NCBI GenBank assembly: GCA_025141015.1
Contig: CP081098.1
Coordinates: 310,001-374,000, forward strand
DNA from: Rhodobacteraceae bacterium M382
Lineage (GTDB): Bacteria; Pseudomonadota; Alphaproteobacteria; Rhodobacterales; Rhodobacteraceae
DNA length: 64,000 bases
Direction of reading: 5' to 3'
The notes beneath the pieces are model-generated. The model searched no databases. It saw only the letters and a list, made by a program, of their open reading frames with translations, and had not been told where the DNA came from. The position numbers and the translations under genes were made by a program. This document shows, in pieces, positions 25,512 through 33,534 of this stretch. The first letter of the stretch is position 1; every line of letters starts with the position of its first letter.

Positions 25512-26267
25512 ATGAGCGTGACCAATCTTCGCCCCAATATCGATCACTGGCAGGAACGTGTCGATATGGCTGCGACCTTTCGCTGGACCGAGCGGCTGAA
25601 CATGCACGAAGGCGTGGCCAATCATTTCAGCCTGGCGGTGAATGACGATGGCACCCAGTTTCTGATGAACCCCAATCAGATGCATTTCGCCCGCATTCGC
25701 GCGTCTGATTTGTTGTTTCTGGATGCCAATGATCCGGATGTGATGAACCAGCCCGGTGCCCCGGATCCGACCGCATGGGGGCTGCATGGGTCGATCCATC
25801 GGCTGTGTCCGCATGCGCGGTGTGTGATGCATGTGCATTCGATCCACGCCACGGTGTTGGCGACGCTGGCCGACAGCAACCTGCCACCCATCGATCAGAA
25901 CACCGCGACGTTTTACAACCGCTATGTGATTGATGATCATTTTGGCGGGCTGGCATTTGACGACGAAGGCGCGCGCTGTGCGGCGGCGTTGAGCGATCCC
26001 AAGAAAAAGACCATGATCATGGGCAATCACGGCGTGCTGATCATTGGCGATAGCCCCGCCGATACATTCAACCGGCTGTATTATTTCGAACGTGCGGCGG
26101 AAACCTATATCCGGGCGTTGCAGACCGGGCAAAAGCTGCGGGTTCTGTCGGATGAGATTGCCGAAAAGACCGCGCAGGAGCTGGAAGATTACCCCAATCA
26201 ATCCGAAGCGCATCTGAGCGAAATCAAAGCGATCCTGGACGACGAAGGATCGACTTACGCCAGCTGA
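25512..26267 (+). CDS. Class II aldolase/adducin family protein
   Basis: A 251-residue protein with the fuculose-1-phosphate-aldolase fold. The zinc-binding pair lies in CVMHVHSIHATVLA (H114, H116 region) and a third His in MGNHGVLIIG. The N-terminal GVANHFSLAV fits family members that act on small hydroxy or keto acids. It is the first gene of an operon with a Rieske oxygenase (68-base gap) and a PanB-like protein, under a divergent LysR gene. A paralogue lies at 32088-32804. Substrate and direction (aldol cleavage or decarboxylation) cannot be read. Confidence 0.82.
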   Translation: MSVTNLRPNIDHWQERVDMAATFRWTERLNMHEGVANHFSLAVNDDGTQFLMNPNQMHFARIRASDLLFLDANDPDVMNQPGAPDPTAWGLHGSIHRLCPHARCVMHVHSIHATVLATLADSNLPPIDQNTATFYNRYVIDDHFGGLAFDDEGARCAAALSDPKKKTMIMGNHGVLIIGDSPADTFNRLYYFERAAETYIRALQTGQKLRVLSDEIAEKTAQELEDYPNQSEAHLSEIKAILDDEGSTYAS

Positions 26268-26335
26268 GACAAGATCGGGCAGTGGCGGGAAAACCCCGCC
26301 CTGCGCATCTGATTGGCCCGCCACGAGGACCCACC

Positions 26336-27454
26336 ATGTTGGATACCAAAGACACCCGGGCGCGCACCCTTGCCGCCCGCCACTATATCCGTGCCGACGT
26401 TCTGGAGAACGAACGCGAATTGTTCCTGCGCAGCTGGCAGCTGGCCGGGCATGTCGGGCAACTGAAAGAGCCCGGTGATTTCATCACCCTGTCGCTGTTT
26501 GATCAGAACATATTTCTGGTGCGGGACCGGTCGGATGTGGTGCAGGCGTTTTACAATGTCTGCCCGCATCGGGGTCATCAGCTGGTCGAAGGGTCGGGAC
26601 ACAAGGCGGTGCTGACCTGTCCGTATCACGCCTGGACCTTTGGGTTGGATGGTAATCTGCGCGGCATGCCGAAACGCGGTGGCGCGGGCGCGCCGGAACG
26701 CTCGGATGTTTGTCTGAGCGCGGTGCGGGTCGAGGAGCTGGCCGGGTTCCTGTTTGTGAACCTGGACCCCGAGGCCCAGCCATTGGCGGAGTTTGCACCC
26801 GGTCTGGCGGCGCAGATGTTAGAACGCGTGCCCGAGCTGGTGGATCTGGTGGTCGAGGGCGACACTGCCTATGGCCACACCTATACCTGCCGGTCGAACT
26901 GGAAGGTGATGTTGGACAATTATCTGGAGTGCCACCACTGCGGCCCGGCGCATCATTCGTTTGACGACATGATGAACATCGCCCAGAACCGGTTCGAGCT
27001 GTACCAGAATTACACCTATCAAGGTGCCCCCACGGCGATGAAGGCCGACAATGCGGCCTTCCGGCTGGATCTGGAGCATGACGTGCTGGAGGGGCAGTTC
27101 TGGTTCCTGTTTCCCAACACGGTTTTTGGTCAGTTCCCCGGTGCACGTGGGTTTTATGCCTCGCGGTTTGATCCGGTGACGCCGGATCTGACCGAACGGC
27201 GGTCGTTGTCGTTGACCACGGCCGCGCCCACAGACCCGGATATGGCGGAGCGCAACCGGTTGCGCACCGAATGGTCGACGACTGTGGTGTCGGTCGAAGA
27301 TCGCAACCTGTGCGAAAACGTGCAAAAGGGCATGCATCAACGCGGGTATCAACAGGGGTGGTACATCACCGACCCGGATGCGCACGACATTTCCGAACAC
27401 GCGATGCGCCATTTCCACGACATCTATCTGGCGGCGATGGGGGAAGAATCGTGA
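26336..27454 (+). CDS. Rieske non-haem iron oxygenase, alpha subunit
   Basis: A 372-residue ring-hydroxylating-type oxygenase. The Rieske 2Fe-2S site is C76-x-H78 in NVCPHRGHQ and C95-x2-H98 in CPYHAWTF. The mononuclear iron site is in MLDNYLECHHCGPAHHSF (near 200-215) with a downstream Asp supplying the third ligand. The motif resembles enzymes acting on quaternary amines and proline betaine (GbcA, CntA, stachydrine demethylase types) as much as aromatic dioxygenases. GAGGA precedes the ATG at 26336. It overlaps the PanB-like gene by 4 bases. No ferredoxin-reductase gene is in the window, so electrons must come from elsewhere. Confidence 0.86.
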   Translation: MLDTKDTRARTLAARHYIRADVLENERELFLRSWQLAGHVGQLKEPGDFITLSLFDQNIFLVRDRSDVVQAFYNVCPHRGHQLVEGSGHKAVLTCPYHAWTFGLDGNLRGMPKRGGAGAPERSDVCLSAVRVEELAGFLFVNLDPEAQPLAEFAPGLAAQMLERVPELVDLVVEGDTAYGHTYTCRSNWKVMLDNYLECHHCGPAHHSFDDMMNIAQNRFELYQNYTYQGAPTAMKADNAAFRLDLEHDVLEGQFWFLFPNTVFGQFPGARGFYASRFDPVTPDLTERRSLSLTTAAPTDPDMAERNRLRTEWSTTVVSVEDRNLCENVQKGMHQRGYQQGWYITDPDAHDISEHAMRHFHDIYLAAMGEES

Positions 27455-28290
27455 AGAACATCTACACCTTTGGCGGCCAACCGGCGCGGCGCAATCTGAC
27501 CGTGGCCTGTCTGCGCGCCAACAAGGCGGCCGGGGTCAAGATGACCCAGGTGTCAGCCGTGACCGAGGACGAGGCCCGCGCCTGCGAAGAGATGGGGATC
27601 GACATGATCACCATTTCGGATGTGGATTATGACGCTGTGCGCCGGGGCGCGCCGCAGACGTTCATCACGTCCAGCCAGACCATGTGCCAGTATTACGAGC
27701 CGCAGGAATGCCTGACGGCGGCGTTGAAATCGGCGGAAAAAGGCGCCGATGCGGTGTTTACCCCGCGCGGCATGGGCATTGTCGAATTGATCGCCAACGA
27801 AGGGTTGGCGGTGCAGGGACATGTCGGATTGGTGCCGCGCAAATCGACCCTGACCGGCGGGCTCAAAACCTATGGCAAGACCGCCGAGGAAGCGATGCAG
27901 CTGTTGGAGTGGATGCGCCGGTACGAGGACGCAGGCGCGGTGGCGGTCGAGGTCGAATGCGTGGCGGTCGAGGCATTGGCCGCGATCAATCACAAGACCA
28001 CGCTGGTGACCCATTCCATCGGGGCCGGGTCGGGGGGCGACATCATCTTTTCGTTCATGGAGGACATCTGTGGTGACGTGGAAAACCCGCCCCGCCATGC
28101 CAAGGCCTGGGGCGATGTGGGGTCGATCCGCAAGGCGTTGGCCGCCGAACGGGACAAGGCGTTGACCGGGTATCGCACGGATGTGCAATCGGGGGTTTTC
28201 CCCGATGCCGACCATACGGTTTCGATGCTGCCGGGCGAGGCCGACAAGCTGGCCGAGGCGTTGCACGGGTGGAAGACGCTGCACCAATAG
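27451..28290 (+). CDS. PanB-fold (ketopantoate hydroxymethyltransferase-like) protein
   Basis: A 279-residue TIM-barrel protein with clear PanB similarity: RRGAPQTF, QGHVGLVPRK-STLTGG-KTYGKTAEEA and the VEVECVAVE strand, whose Glu169 corresponds to the catalytic Glu of PanB. However, about two dozen residues that normally follow GDSLG are missing (here SDVDYD at 56-61), and the other two expected metal ligands are replaced: the ADLPF Asp by Ser near residue 75 and the KIEGG Glu by FTPRG near 105. It is therefore unlikely to be the pantothenate enzyme. The GTG start overlaps the oxygenase stop (GTGA), implying coupled translation and a joint catabolic role. Confidence 0.75.
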   Translation: MKNIYTFGGQPARRNLTVACLRANKAAGVKMTQVSAVTEDEARACEEMGIDMITISDVDYDAVRRGAPQTFITSSQTMCQYYEPQECLTAALKSAEKGADAVFTPRGMGIVELIANEGLAVQGHVGLVPRKSTLTGGLKTYGKTAEEAMQLLEWMRRYEDAGAVAVEVECVAVEALAAINHKTTLVTHSIGAGSGGDIIFSFMEDICGDVENPPRHAKAWGDVGSIRKALAAERDKALTGYRTDVQSGVFPDADHTVSMLPGEADKLAEALHGWKTLHQ

Positions 28291-28426
28291 GCGTGCCAGA
28301 CGACAGTCAATATGGGTGCCAGAGCGCCTGATCTGAAATCGACACGACACAGATGTCGCACACTCTTTGAGGGACACTTGCCCCATGGGCGGGCCCTGAA
28401 GTGATGGACAGCAAGGAGATGCCAAA

Positions 28427-29458
28427 ATGTCCGACACCACATCCTCTTCGCAGCAGCTCACCGGGCCCGTATCGGGTGCGCAGGTGGAAAACATGACGCG
28501 CGAGTGGAACTATCACCCCGAGTTGCCGTTACAGGATTCGTCCGTTTTCAAATGGCCGCCCAATCCGGTTTTTCTGGCCGGTTGGCTGGCGCGCAATTGG
28601 TTGATGCTGAGCGAACGGGTGATGATGGCCATTGTCGCCGTTGGCCTGTGGTATTTCTTTTACCCCTCGCTGGAGGTTGCACAGACATTTGCCTGGGGCT
28701 GGATCGCCCAGATCTGGGTCGTGAATTTTGCCATGATCTGCCTGTTTGCAGGCAGTCTGCATTGGTATTTCTACATGCGCAAAGGGCAGGGAAAGAAGCT
28801 GAAATTTGACCATCGTCCCCAGGGCACCAAAAACAAGTTGTGGAATTTCAGCGATCAGGTGCAGGACAATATGTTCTGGTCGCTGGGGTCGGGCGTGTTG
28901 CAATTGACCGGGTTTCAGGCGGTCAGCATGTGGCTGATGGCAAACGGGTATACCCCCACCATCACATTTGCCGAAAACCCGGTGTGGTTTCTGGCGTTTC
29001 TGGTGATCATTCCGATGTGGTCGGCGTTCCATTTTTATTGGGTGCATCGGTTGCTGCATCAGCCGTTTCTGTACAAACGCGTGCATGCGCTGCACCATCG
29101 CAACGTCAATATTGGACCCTGGTCCGGGTTCTCGATGCATCCGGTGGAACATTTCATCTATCTGACCACGCTGTGCATCCATTGGGTTTTGCCCAGCCAC
29201 CCGATCCACCTGTATTTTCACATGGTGTTTCAGGGGCCCGGGGCCGCGATGTCGCATGCCGGATACGAGGATCTGCTGATCAAGGACAAACGCGCGCTGG
29301 CGCTGGGCACATTCTATCATCAGCTGCACCACCGGTATTATGAATGCAACTATGGCAATCAAGAGATGCCCTGGGACCGCTGGTTTGGCACGTTCCATGA
29401 TGGATCGCCCGAAGCGACAACCGTGACGCGGGCCCGCAAGAAGCGGATGTTCGGGTAA
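28427..29458 (+). CDS. Sterol desaturase/fatty acid hydroxylase family protein
   Basis: A 343-residue integral membrane di-iron oxygenase. The histidine clusters are HFYWVHRLLH, HALHHRN and HQLHHRYYECNYGN, with a further HPVEH between them, matching the eight-histidine pattern of the fatty acid hydroxylase superfamily. Four to five hydrophobic segments are visible (for example SERVMMAIVAVGLWYFFYP). Bacterial members hydroxylate or desaturate carotenoids, sterols, hopanoids or alkylglycerols; no neighbour narrows this down. It lies 136 bases after the PanB-like gene with its own ribosome site (AAGGAG), and may be a separate unit. Confidence 0.85.
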   Translation: MSDTTSSSQQLTGPVSGAQVENMTREWNYHPELPLQDSSVFKWPPNPVFLAGWLARNWLMLSERVMMAIVAVGLWYFFYPSLEVAQTFAWGWIAQIWVVNFAMICLFAGSLHWYFYMRKGQGKKLKFDHRPQGTKNKLWNFSDQVQDNMFWSLGSGVLQLTGFQAVSMWLMANGYTPTITFAENPVWFLAFLVIIPMWSAFHFYWVHRLLHQPFLYKRVHALHHRNVNIGPWSGFSMHPVEHFIYLTTLCIHWVLPSHPIHLYFHMVFQGPGAAMSHAGYEDLLIKDKRALALGTFYHQLHHRYYECNYGNQEMPWDRWFGTFHDGSPEATTVTRARKKRMFG

Positions 29459-29475
29459 GCGTCGCGTCCCTGCGA

Positions 29476-30420
29476 TCAGGTCACATCTGATCTCAGGGAT
29501 CGGGGGGTGACGCCGAATTCGGCGCGAAAGGCGCGGGTGAGGGCGCTGGGGTCTTCGTACCCGCTGCGCAGGGCGATTTCGGCGACGCTCAGATCGGTTT
29601 CCAACACCAGCTTGCGCGCCTGAATCAGGCGGAGCCTGCGATAGATCGTCTGGGGTGTGGCCCCCATTTCCGACCGCATCCGGGTTTCCAGATCCTTTTG
29701 GGTGCGCCCGGTCTGGCGGGCGATGGTGCCGATCGGCAGAGGGTGTTCCAGATTGGCCTGCATCACGGCGATGGCGCGGGCCACCGATTTCGACCGCCCC
29801 ATCAGCGTGCCCTGATCACCTGTGGCTTCGGGACTCATGAACAGGGTGGCAACTTCGAGCCGCAGGGCCTGGCCCTGTTGGTGGCCGATCAAGGCCAGAA
29901 TGGTTTCAAACGCGGCCAGCGCCCCGGAACAGGTGATGCGATTGCCGTCCTGCATATGACGCACCCGTTCGGCGTGCACGTCAGGAAAGGCTTCGGTAAA
30001 GCGGTTCAGCTCTTCCCAGTGGATGGTGGCGCGGCGCCCGTCCAGCAGCCCGGCGGTGGCGAGCAACCATGCCCCGGTATCAAAGCCCGCTATCACACGG
30101 TACCTGCGGTCCGCCGCCCGCAGGGCCCGGTTGGCACCAACGGTGGCATGGCGCAGGAAATCATAGCTGGGCATGGCAATCAGGATGTCGCCGCTGCATT
30201 CGGACAGCTTGGCATGGGCCCGCACCTCCATCCCCGACGACGACACAGCCGGCGCGCCATCCAGTGTCAGGAACCGCCATTCATAAACCGATCGCGCAGC
30301 AAATTCATTGGCCGCCCGCAGCGGTTCGACCGTATTGGCCAGACACAGGGCGGAAAAGGCGTCGAACAACAGCACGTCAACCTGTTGCGTGGCCATCGGA
30401 TCAGAGTGCCATTTCTGCAT
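29476..30420 (-). CDS. GlxA-family AraC-type transcriptional regulator
   Basis: A 314-residue regulator with an N-terminal DJ-1/PfpI-like domain (VDVLLFDAFSALCLANTVEP to GLLDGRRATIHWEEL) and a C-terminal AraC double helix-turn-helix (RRLRLIQARKLVLETDLSVA, then SGYEDPSALTRAFRAEFGVT). The nucleophile elbow reads AGFDTGAW, with Asp at the position that is often Cys, so it is a sensor rather than an enzyme. This subgroup includes regulators of betaine, carnitine and dimethylglycine use. It is convergent with the hydroxylase gene. A second ATG at residue 9 is an alternative start. Confidence 0.86.
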   Translation of the reverse strand: MQKWHSDPMATQQVDVLLFDAFSALCLANTVEPLRAANEFAARSVYEWRFLTLDGAPAVSSSGMEVRAHAKLSECSGDILIAMPSYDFLRHATVGANRALRAADRRYRVIAGFDTGAWLLATAGLLDGRRATIHWEELNRFTEAFPDVHAERVRHMQDGNRITCSGALAAFETILALIGHQQGQALRLEVATLFMSPEATGDQGTLMGRSKSVARAIAVMQANLEHPLPIGTIARQTGRTQKDLETRMRSEMGATPQTIYRRLRLIQARKLVLETDLSVAEIALRSGYEDPSALTRAFRAEFGVTPRSLRSDVT

Positions 30421-30456
30421 GAACCGGGTCTAACCCTGCACGGTCCATGGGACAAG

Positions 30457-31092
30457 TCAGGTTTTGCGGAACAGGGCAATCAACGCGGTGTCATCCCGGT
30501 GCGGGCCGGTGGCGCGGTCGCCATAGATCCGGTGTTCGGGCAGGGACAGGTTGTGAATGCGTCGATCTGACTGAAGTTGGTCAAACATCTCGGCAAATCC
30601 ACGGTCCTGAAAATGCCGCGCGTTGATCGACAGGGAAAACAGCGCATCACGTCGGGCAATGCGCAGCAGCAGCGGAATGGCGTCGGGCCCGACATGGCCA
30701 TGGGTAAAGGTGCCAGAGGATACGAACCCGGCATAGCTGTCGCGCGGCATCGGCACGCCCTGCATCAGGTTCGCTTCGATGGCGTCGCGATAGATGTCCT
30801 TGCGCAGGGCCTGTTCCAGCATATCGGGGCTGATGTCTGTGGCGTCGATGGTCCGAATTCCCAATTGGGTGAGCCAGAACCCGCACAGCCCGGTCCCGGC
30901 ACCGATGTCCAGCACGGGTCCGCGGCCGCTGGCGTTGACGAAACAGCGCGCGGTGATTTCCGGCAGCAGATAATCCTGATCCGCGGCAAAATTCTGATCA
31001 TAGGATTCCGCCCAATCGGCATACAGCTGCTTTGCCCCCTCGGGGGTGTCCAGCGCATAGGCGGACTGTAGATCAGGATTTGCGCGTTTCAT
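30457..31092 (-). CDS. Class I SAM-dependent methyltransferase
   Basis: A 211-residue methyltransferase. Motif I reads VLDIGAGTGLCG (near 61-72) and the acidic loop DATDISPDMLEQA follows. The N-terminal LDTPEGAKQLYADWAESYDQ is the common opening of Rhodobacteraceae methyltransferases of the UbiE/TPR-linked type. The product is too short for RNA methyltransferases with added domains. The target is unknown. It is divergent from the SDR gene at 31167, with 74 bases for two promoters, and lies 36 bases upstream of the GlxA-type regulator on the same strand, so the two may form an operon. Confidence 0.83.
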   Translation of the reverse strand: MKRANPDLQSAYALDTPEGAKQLYADWAESYDQNFAADQDYLLPEITARCFVNASGRGPVLDIGAGTGLCGFWLTQLGIRTIDATDISPDMLEQALRKDIYRDAIEANLMQGVPMPRDSYAGFVSSGTFTHGHVGPDAIPLLLRIARRDALFSLSINARHFQDRGFAEMFDQLQSDRRIHNLSLPEHRIYGDRATGPHRDDTALIALFRKT

Positions 31093-31166
31093 GCAGACAT
31101 GAAAAGGGGGTTTTGGATTCGAATCAAGTCTTGCGCTTGGTGCCGCATCGCAGCATCAATAGGCGT

Positions 31167-32003
31167 ATGAATAAAACGCTTCTGTGTCTTGGATTTGGTT
31201 ACTCGGCGCGAGCGCTGGCGCAACAGCTGGTGCCGCAGGGATGGCGAGTCATCGGAACCACCCGTGATCGTCTGGCCCCTGTTGATGGGGTTGAAGTGCT
31301 GCAATGGCCGGGGGACGAGATCCCGTTGGACGGTGTCACCCATATCCTGAGTTCGATTGCACCAACTGCTCAGGGCGATCCGATCCTGATTGAGATGCGC
31401 GACCAGATTGCACGCGCGCCGGATCTGGAATGGGTCGGGTATCTGTCCACCACCGCCGTTTACGGAGATCGGGGTGGCGATTGGGTTGACGAGGCATCGG
31501 ATCTGAGCCCGGCCAGCCCGCGTGGACAGTGGCGCGTGGATGCCGAACGCGCCTGGCAGGCCATCGACGGTCTGCCGCTGCACATATTTCGGCTGGCCGG
31601 GATCTATGGCCCCGGGCGCGGTCCGTTTTCCAAGCTGAAGTCGGGCAACCTGCGCCGGATCATCAAACCGGGACAGGTGTTTTCGCGGATTCATGTGGAT
31701 GACATCGCCCAGGTTCTGGTGGCGTCGATGACACAACCCAATCCGGGCGCAATTTATAACGTCTGTGACGATGAACCGGTGCCGCCGCAGGATGTCATCG
31801 GCTATGCCGCCGAATTGCAGGGGCTGCCCTTGCCCCCCGAAGTTGCGTTTGAGGACGCGGATATGACCCCGATGGCGCGCAGTTTCTATTCGGAAAACAA
31901 ACGCGTGCGCAATGATCGGATCAAGGACGAGCTGGGCGTGCAGTTGATTTATCCGGACTATCGGACCGGGTTAGAGGCGCTGGTTGCGGCCGAGAGCATC
32001 TAG
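31167..32003 (+). CDS. NAD(P)-binding SDR/epimerase family protein (YeeZ-like)
   Basis: A 278-residue atypical short-chain dehydrogenase. The nucleotide-binding motif GFGYSARALA lies at residues 9-18, STTAVYGDRGGDWVDE near 94-109, and RLAGIYGPGRGP near 138-149. The usual YxxxK pair is altered, which puts it in the atypical SDR group with E. coli YeeZ; the enzymatic role is unproven. The ATG at 31167 is chosen because the region upstream overlaps the divergent methyltransferase gene. The next gene, a class II aldolase, follows after 84 bases. Confidence 0.8.
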   Translation: MNKTLLCLGFGYSARALAQQLVPQGWRVIGTTRDRLAPVDGVEVLQWPGDEIPLDGVTHILSSIAPTAQGDPILIEMRDQIARAPDLEWVGYLSTTAVYGDRGGDWVDEASDLSPASPRGQWRVDAERAWQAIDGLPLHIFRLAGIYGPGRGPFSKLKSGNLRRIIKPGQVFSRIHVDDIAQVLVASMTQPNPGAIYNVCDDEPVPPQDVIGYAAELQGLPLPPEVAFEDADMTPMARSFYSENKRVRNDRIKDELGVQLIYPDYRTGLEALVAAESI

Positions 32004-32087
32004 GATCAATTTGCGACATGCCTGTGCCGGAACTGGAAGGGATCGGGCCTGTTTTCTCTGCCTAGCTTGAGCGGAAGAGGGAGGACG

Positions 32088-32804
32088 ATGATGCAGTTTT
32101 GGGATGAACGGGTTGAATTGGCGGCAGTGCTGCGGCTGGCGGCGCGGGGCGGCTGGCAGCGTGGCGTGGACAATCATTTTTCGCTGGCGGTGGGGGATGG
32201 ATTGTTTCTGGTCAACGCCCGCGGTCTGCATTGGTCCGAAGTCACGGCGTCCAATCTGTTGTTGCTGGATCATGATGGGTCCGTGATCGAAGGTGACGGT
32301 ACGGTCGAGGCGTCGGCGTTCTACATCCATTCCCACATCCATCGCACGGTGCCATCGGCGACCTGTGTGCTGCATGCCCATCCCACGTATGCGACCGCGC
32401 TGGGCTGTGTCACCGGTGGGCGGCTGGAAAATTGCCATCAGGACGCGCTGCGGTTTTATGGGCGGGTCGCCTATGATGATGGGTTCAATGGCTCGGCCTT
32501 TGGCGATGACGAAGGCAGGCGGATCGCCAATACCATCGGCAATGGGTCCATCGTGGTGATGGCGCATCACGGGATCACGGTCGTCGGCCCGAGCGTGGCC
32601 AAGGCCTATGATGATTTTTACAATTTCGAGGTCGCCTGTGAATATCAGATCACGGCGATGTCGACGGGCCAACCGTTGGCCATCATGCCTGAAGCGCAGG
32701 CCGCGAAACTGGCCCCGACCATGTTCGACGACGAACAGACCAACATGCATTTCGCCGCAATGCTGCGGATGCTGGACCGCGAAGAGCCGGAGTATGCGCA
32801 TTAG
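32088..32804 (+). CDS. Class II aldolase/adducin family protein (second paralogue)
   Basis: A 238-residue class II aldolase-fold protein, similar in layout to the protein at 25512-26267 (GVDNHFSLAVGDG; CVLHAHPTYATALG with the zinc histidines; VVMAHHGITVVG). GGGAGGACG precedes tandem ATGs at 32088 and 32091; either may be used. Unlike its paralogue it is not linked to an oxygenase gene. It follows the SDR gene and slightly overlaps the longest possible frame of the next unknown gene. The substrate is unknown. Confidence 0.82.
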   Translation: MMQFWDERVELAAVLRLAARGGWQRGVDNHFSLAVGDGLFLVNARGLHWSEVTASNLLLLDHDGSVIEGDGTVEASAFYIHSHIHRTVPSATCVLHAHPTYATALGCVTGGRLENCHQDALRFYGRVAYDDGFNGSAFGDDEGRRIANTIGNGSIVVMAHHGITVVGPSVAKAYDDFYNFEVACEYQITAMSTGQPLAIMPEAQAAKLAPTMFDDEQTNMHFAAMLRMLDREEPEYAH

Positions 32805-32841
32805 CGATCAGGGCGAACCGCAGAGCAGACGGGAAAGCGAT

Positions 32842-33534
32842 ATGGATGACGCGGTCTTTCAGGCGTATCTTCAATCGTCGTTGAACCCGCTGCATGCCTA
32901 TTTACGCATTGCCCGCACGATGCAGGCAATTTGGCTGGATCAATGCGCCGAAGAAGGGCGTCCGGTTGATCAAGTGGCCTTTGCCGATCTGGCGGAGAAG
33001 ATCACATTTGAATCCCGCGCCCGAGCGCTGGAGATGCGTGGGATGACGGATTGTTTTGCCCACATCCAGTCACAGGGGTTGGAGTTTCTGTATTACAACG
33101 ATCTGGCGGGGACATTCTGGGGGTATGACGGCGTCGCTATTCAGCCCAATGGGCGACCGGTAATCTATGAGGCCAAGGCAACGGCGCGTCCAATTGCAAA
33201 AAGCGCGGGTCGATATCTGCGCAAGACACGTCACAAGGGGCGTCAATTGGGGTGGGAGTGGTGCTGGTCGACATTGACGGAATGCGCCTGTCTGGGGGCA
33301 AGCGCCTATGTTTTTCTGGCGCTGGTCCGCCCCATGATCGAAGGGCGATGCGATCGTCGGCTGCTGGTATCCCGATGTCAGTGGGATGGGGCCGATTGGG
33401 ACAGTTGCGAAATCCGCGTGTTCAACGAAGACGAGCTGATGCCCGCAGATCGGGAGCCGTTTGATTTTGTCAAACAGCGGGCATGGTTGAAAGAGATCGA
33501 CCGCGCGTGCCCCGAGGAACGCCCGAGGCCGTGA
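32842..33534 (+). CDS. Uncharacterised protein with a PD-(D/E)XK-like motif
   Basis: A 230-residue protein I do not recognise. A segment near residues 84-110 reads FWGYDGVAIQP, then VIYEAKATARP: an Asp followed about 17 residues later by E-x-K at the end of a beta strand, as in PD-(D/E)XK nuclease folds. A basic stretch (SAGRYLRKTRHKGRQLG) follows, and the C-terminal part is Trp/Asp-rich. Several cysteines are present without clear pairing. An ATG at 32794 is possible, but the ATG at 32842 has GGGAAAG upstream. It lies between an aldolase gene and dxs, transcribed toward dxs; there is no methylase or helicase neighbour to suggest restriction. Confidence 0.6.
   Translation: MDDAVFQAYLQSSLNPLHAYLRIARTMQAIWLDQCAEEGRPVDQVAFADLAEKITFESRARALEMRGMTDCFAHIQSQGLEFLYYNDLAGTFWGYDGVAIQPNGRPVIYEAKATARPIAKSAGRYLRKTRHKGRQLGWEWCWSTLTECACLGASAYVFLALVRPMIEGRCDRRLLVSRCQWDGADWDSCEIRVFNEDELMPADREPFDFVKQRAWLKEIDRACPEERPRP

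Noticed and set aside
27451-28290. Annotation as pantothenate-pathway PanB
   Set aside because: Two of three expected metal ligands and part of the substrate loop are missing and the gene is in a catabolic-type operon.
32067-32087. TTG start for the second class II aldolase
   Set aside because: A good GGAGG lies inside this extension, 5-7 bases before tandem ATGs, so the extension is leader.
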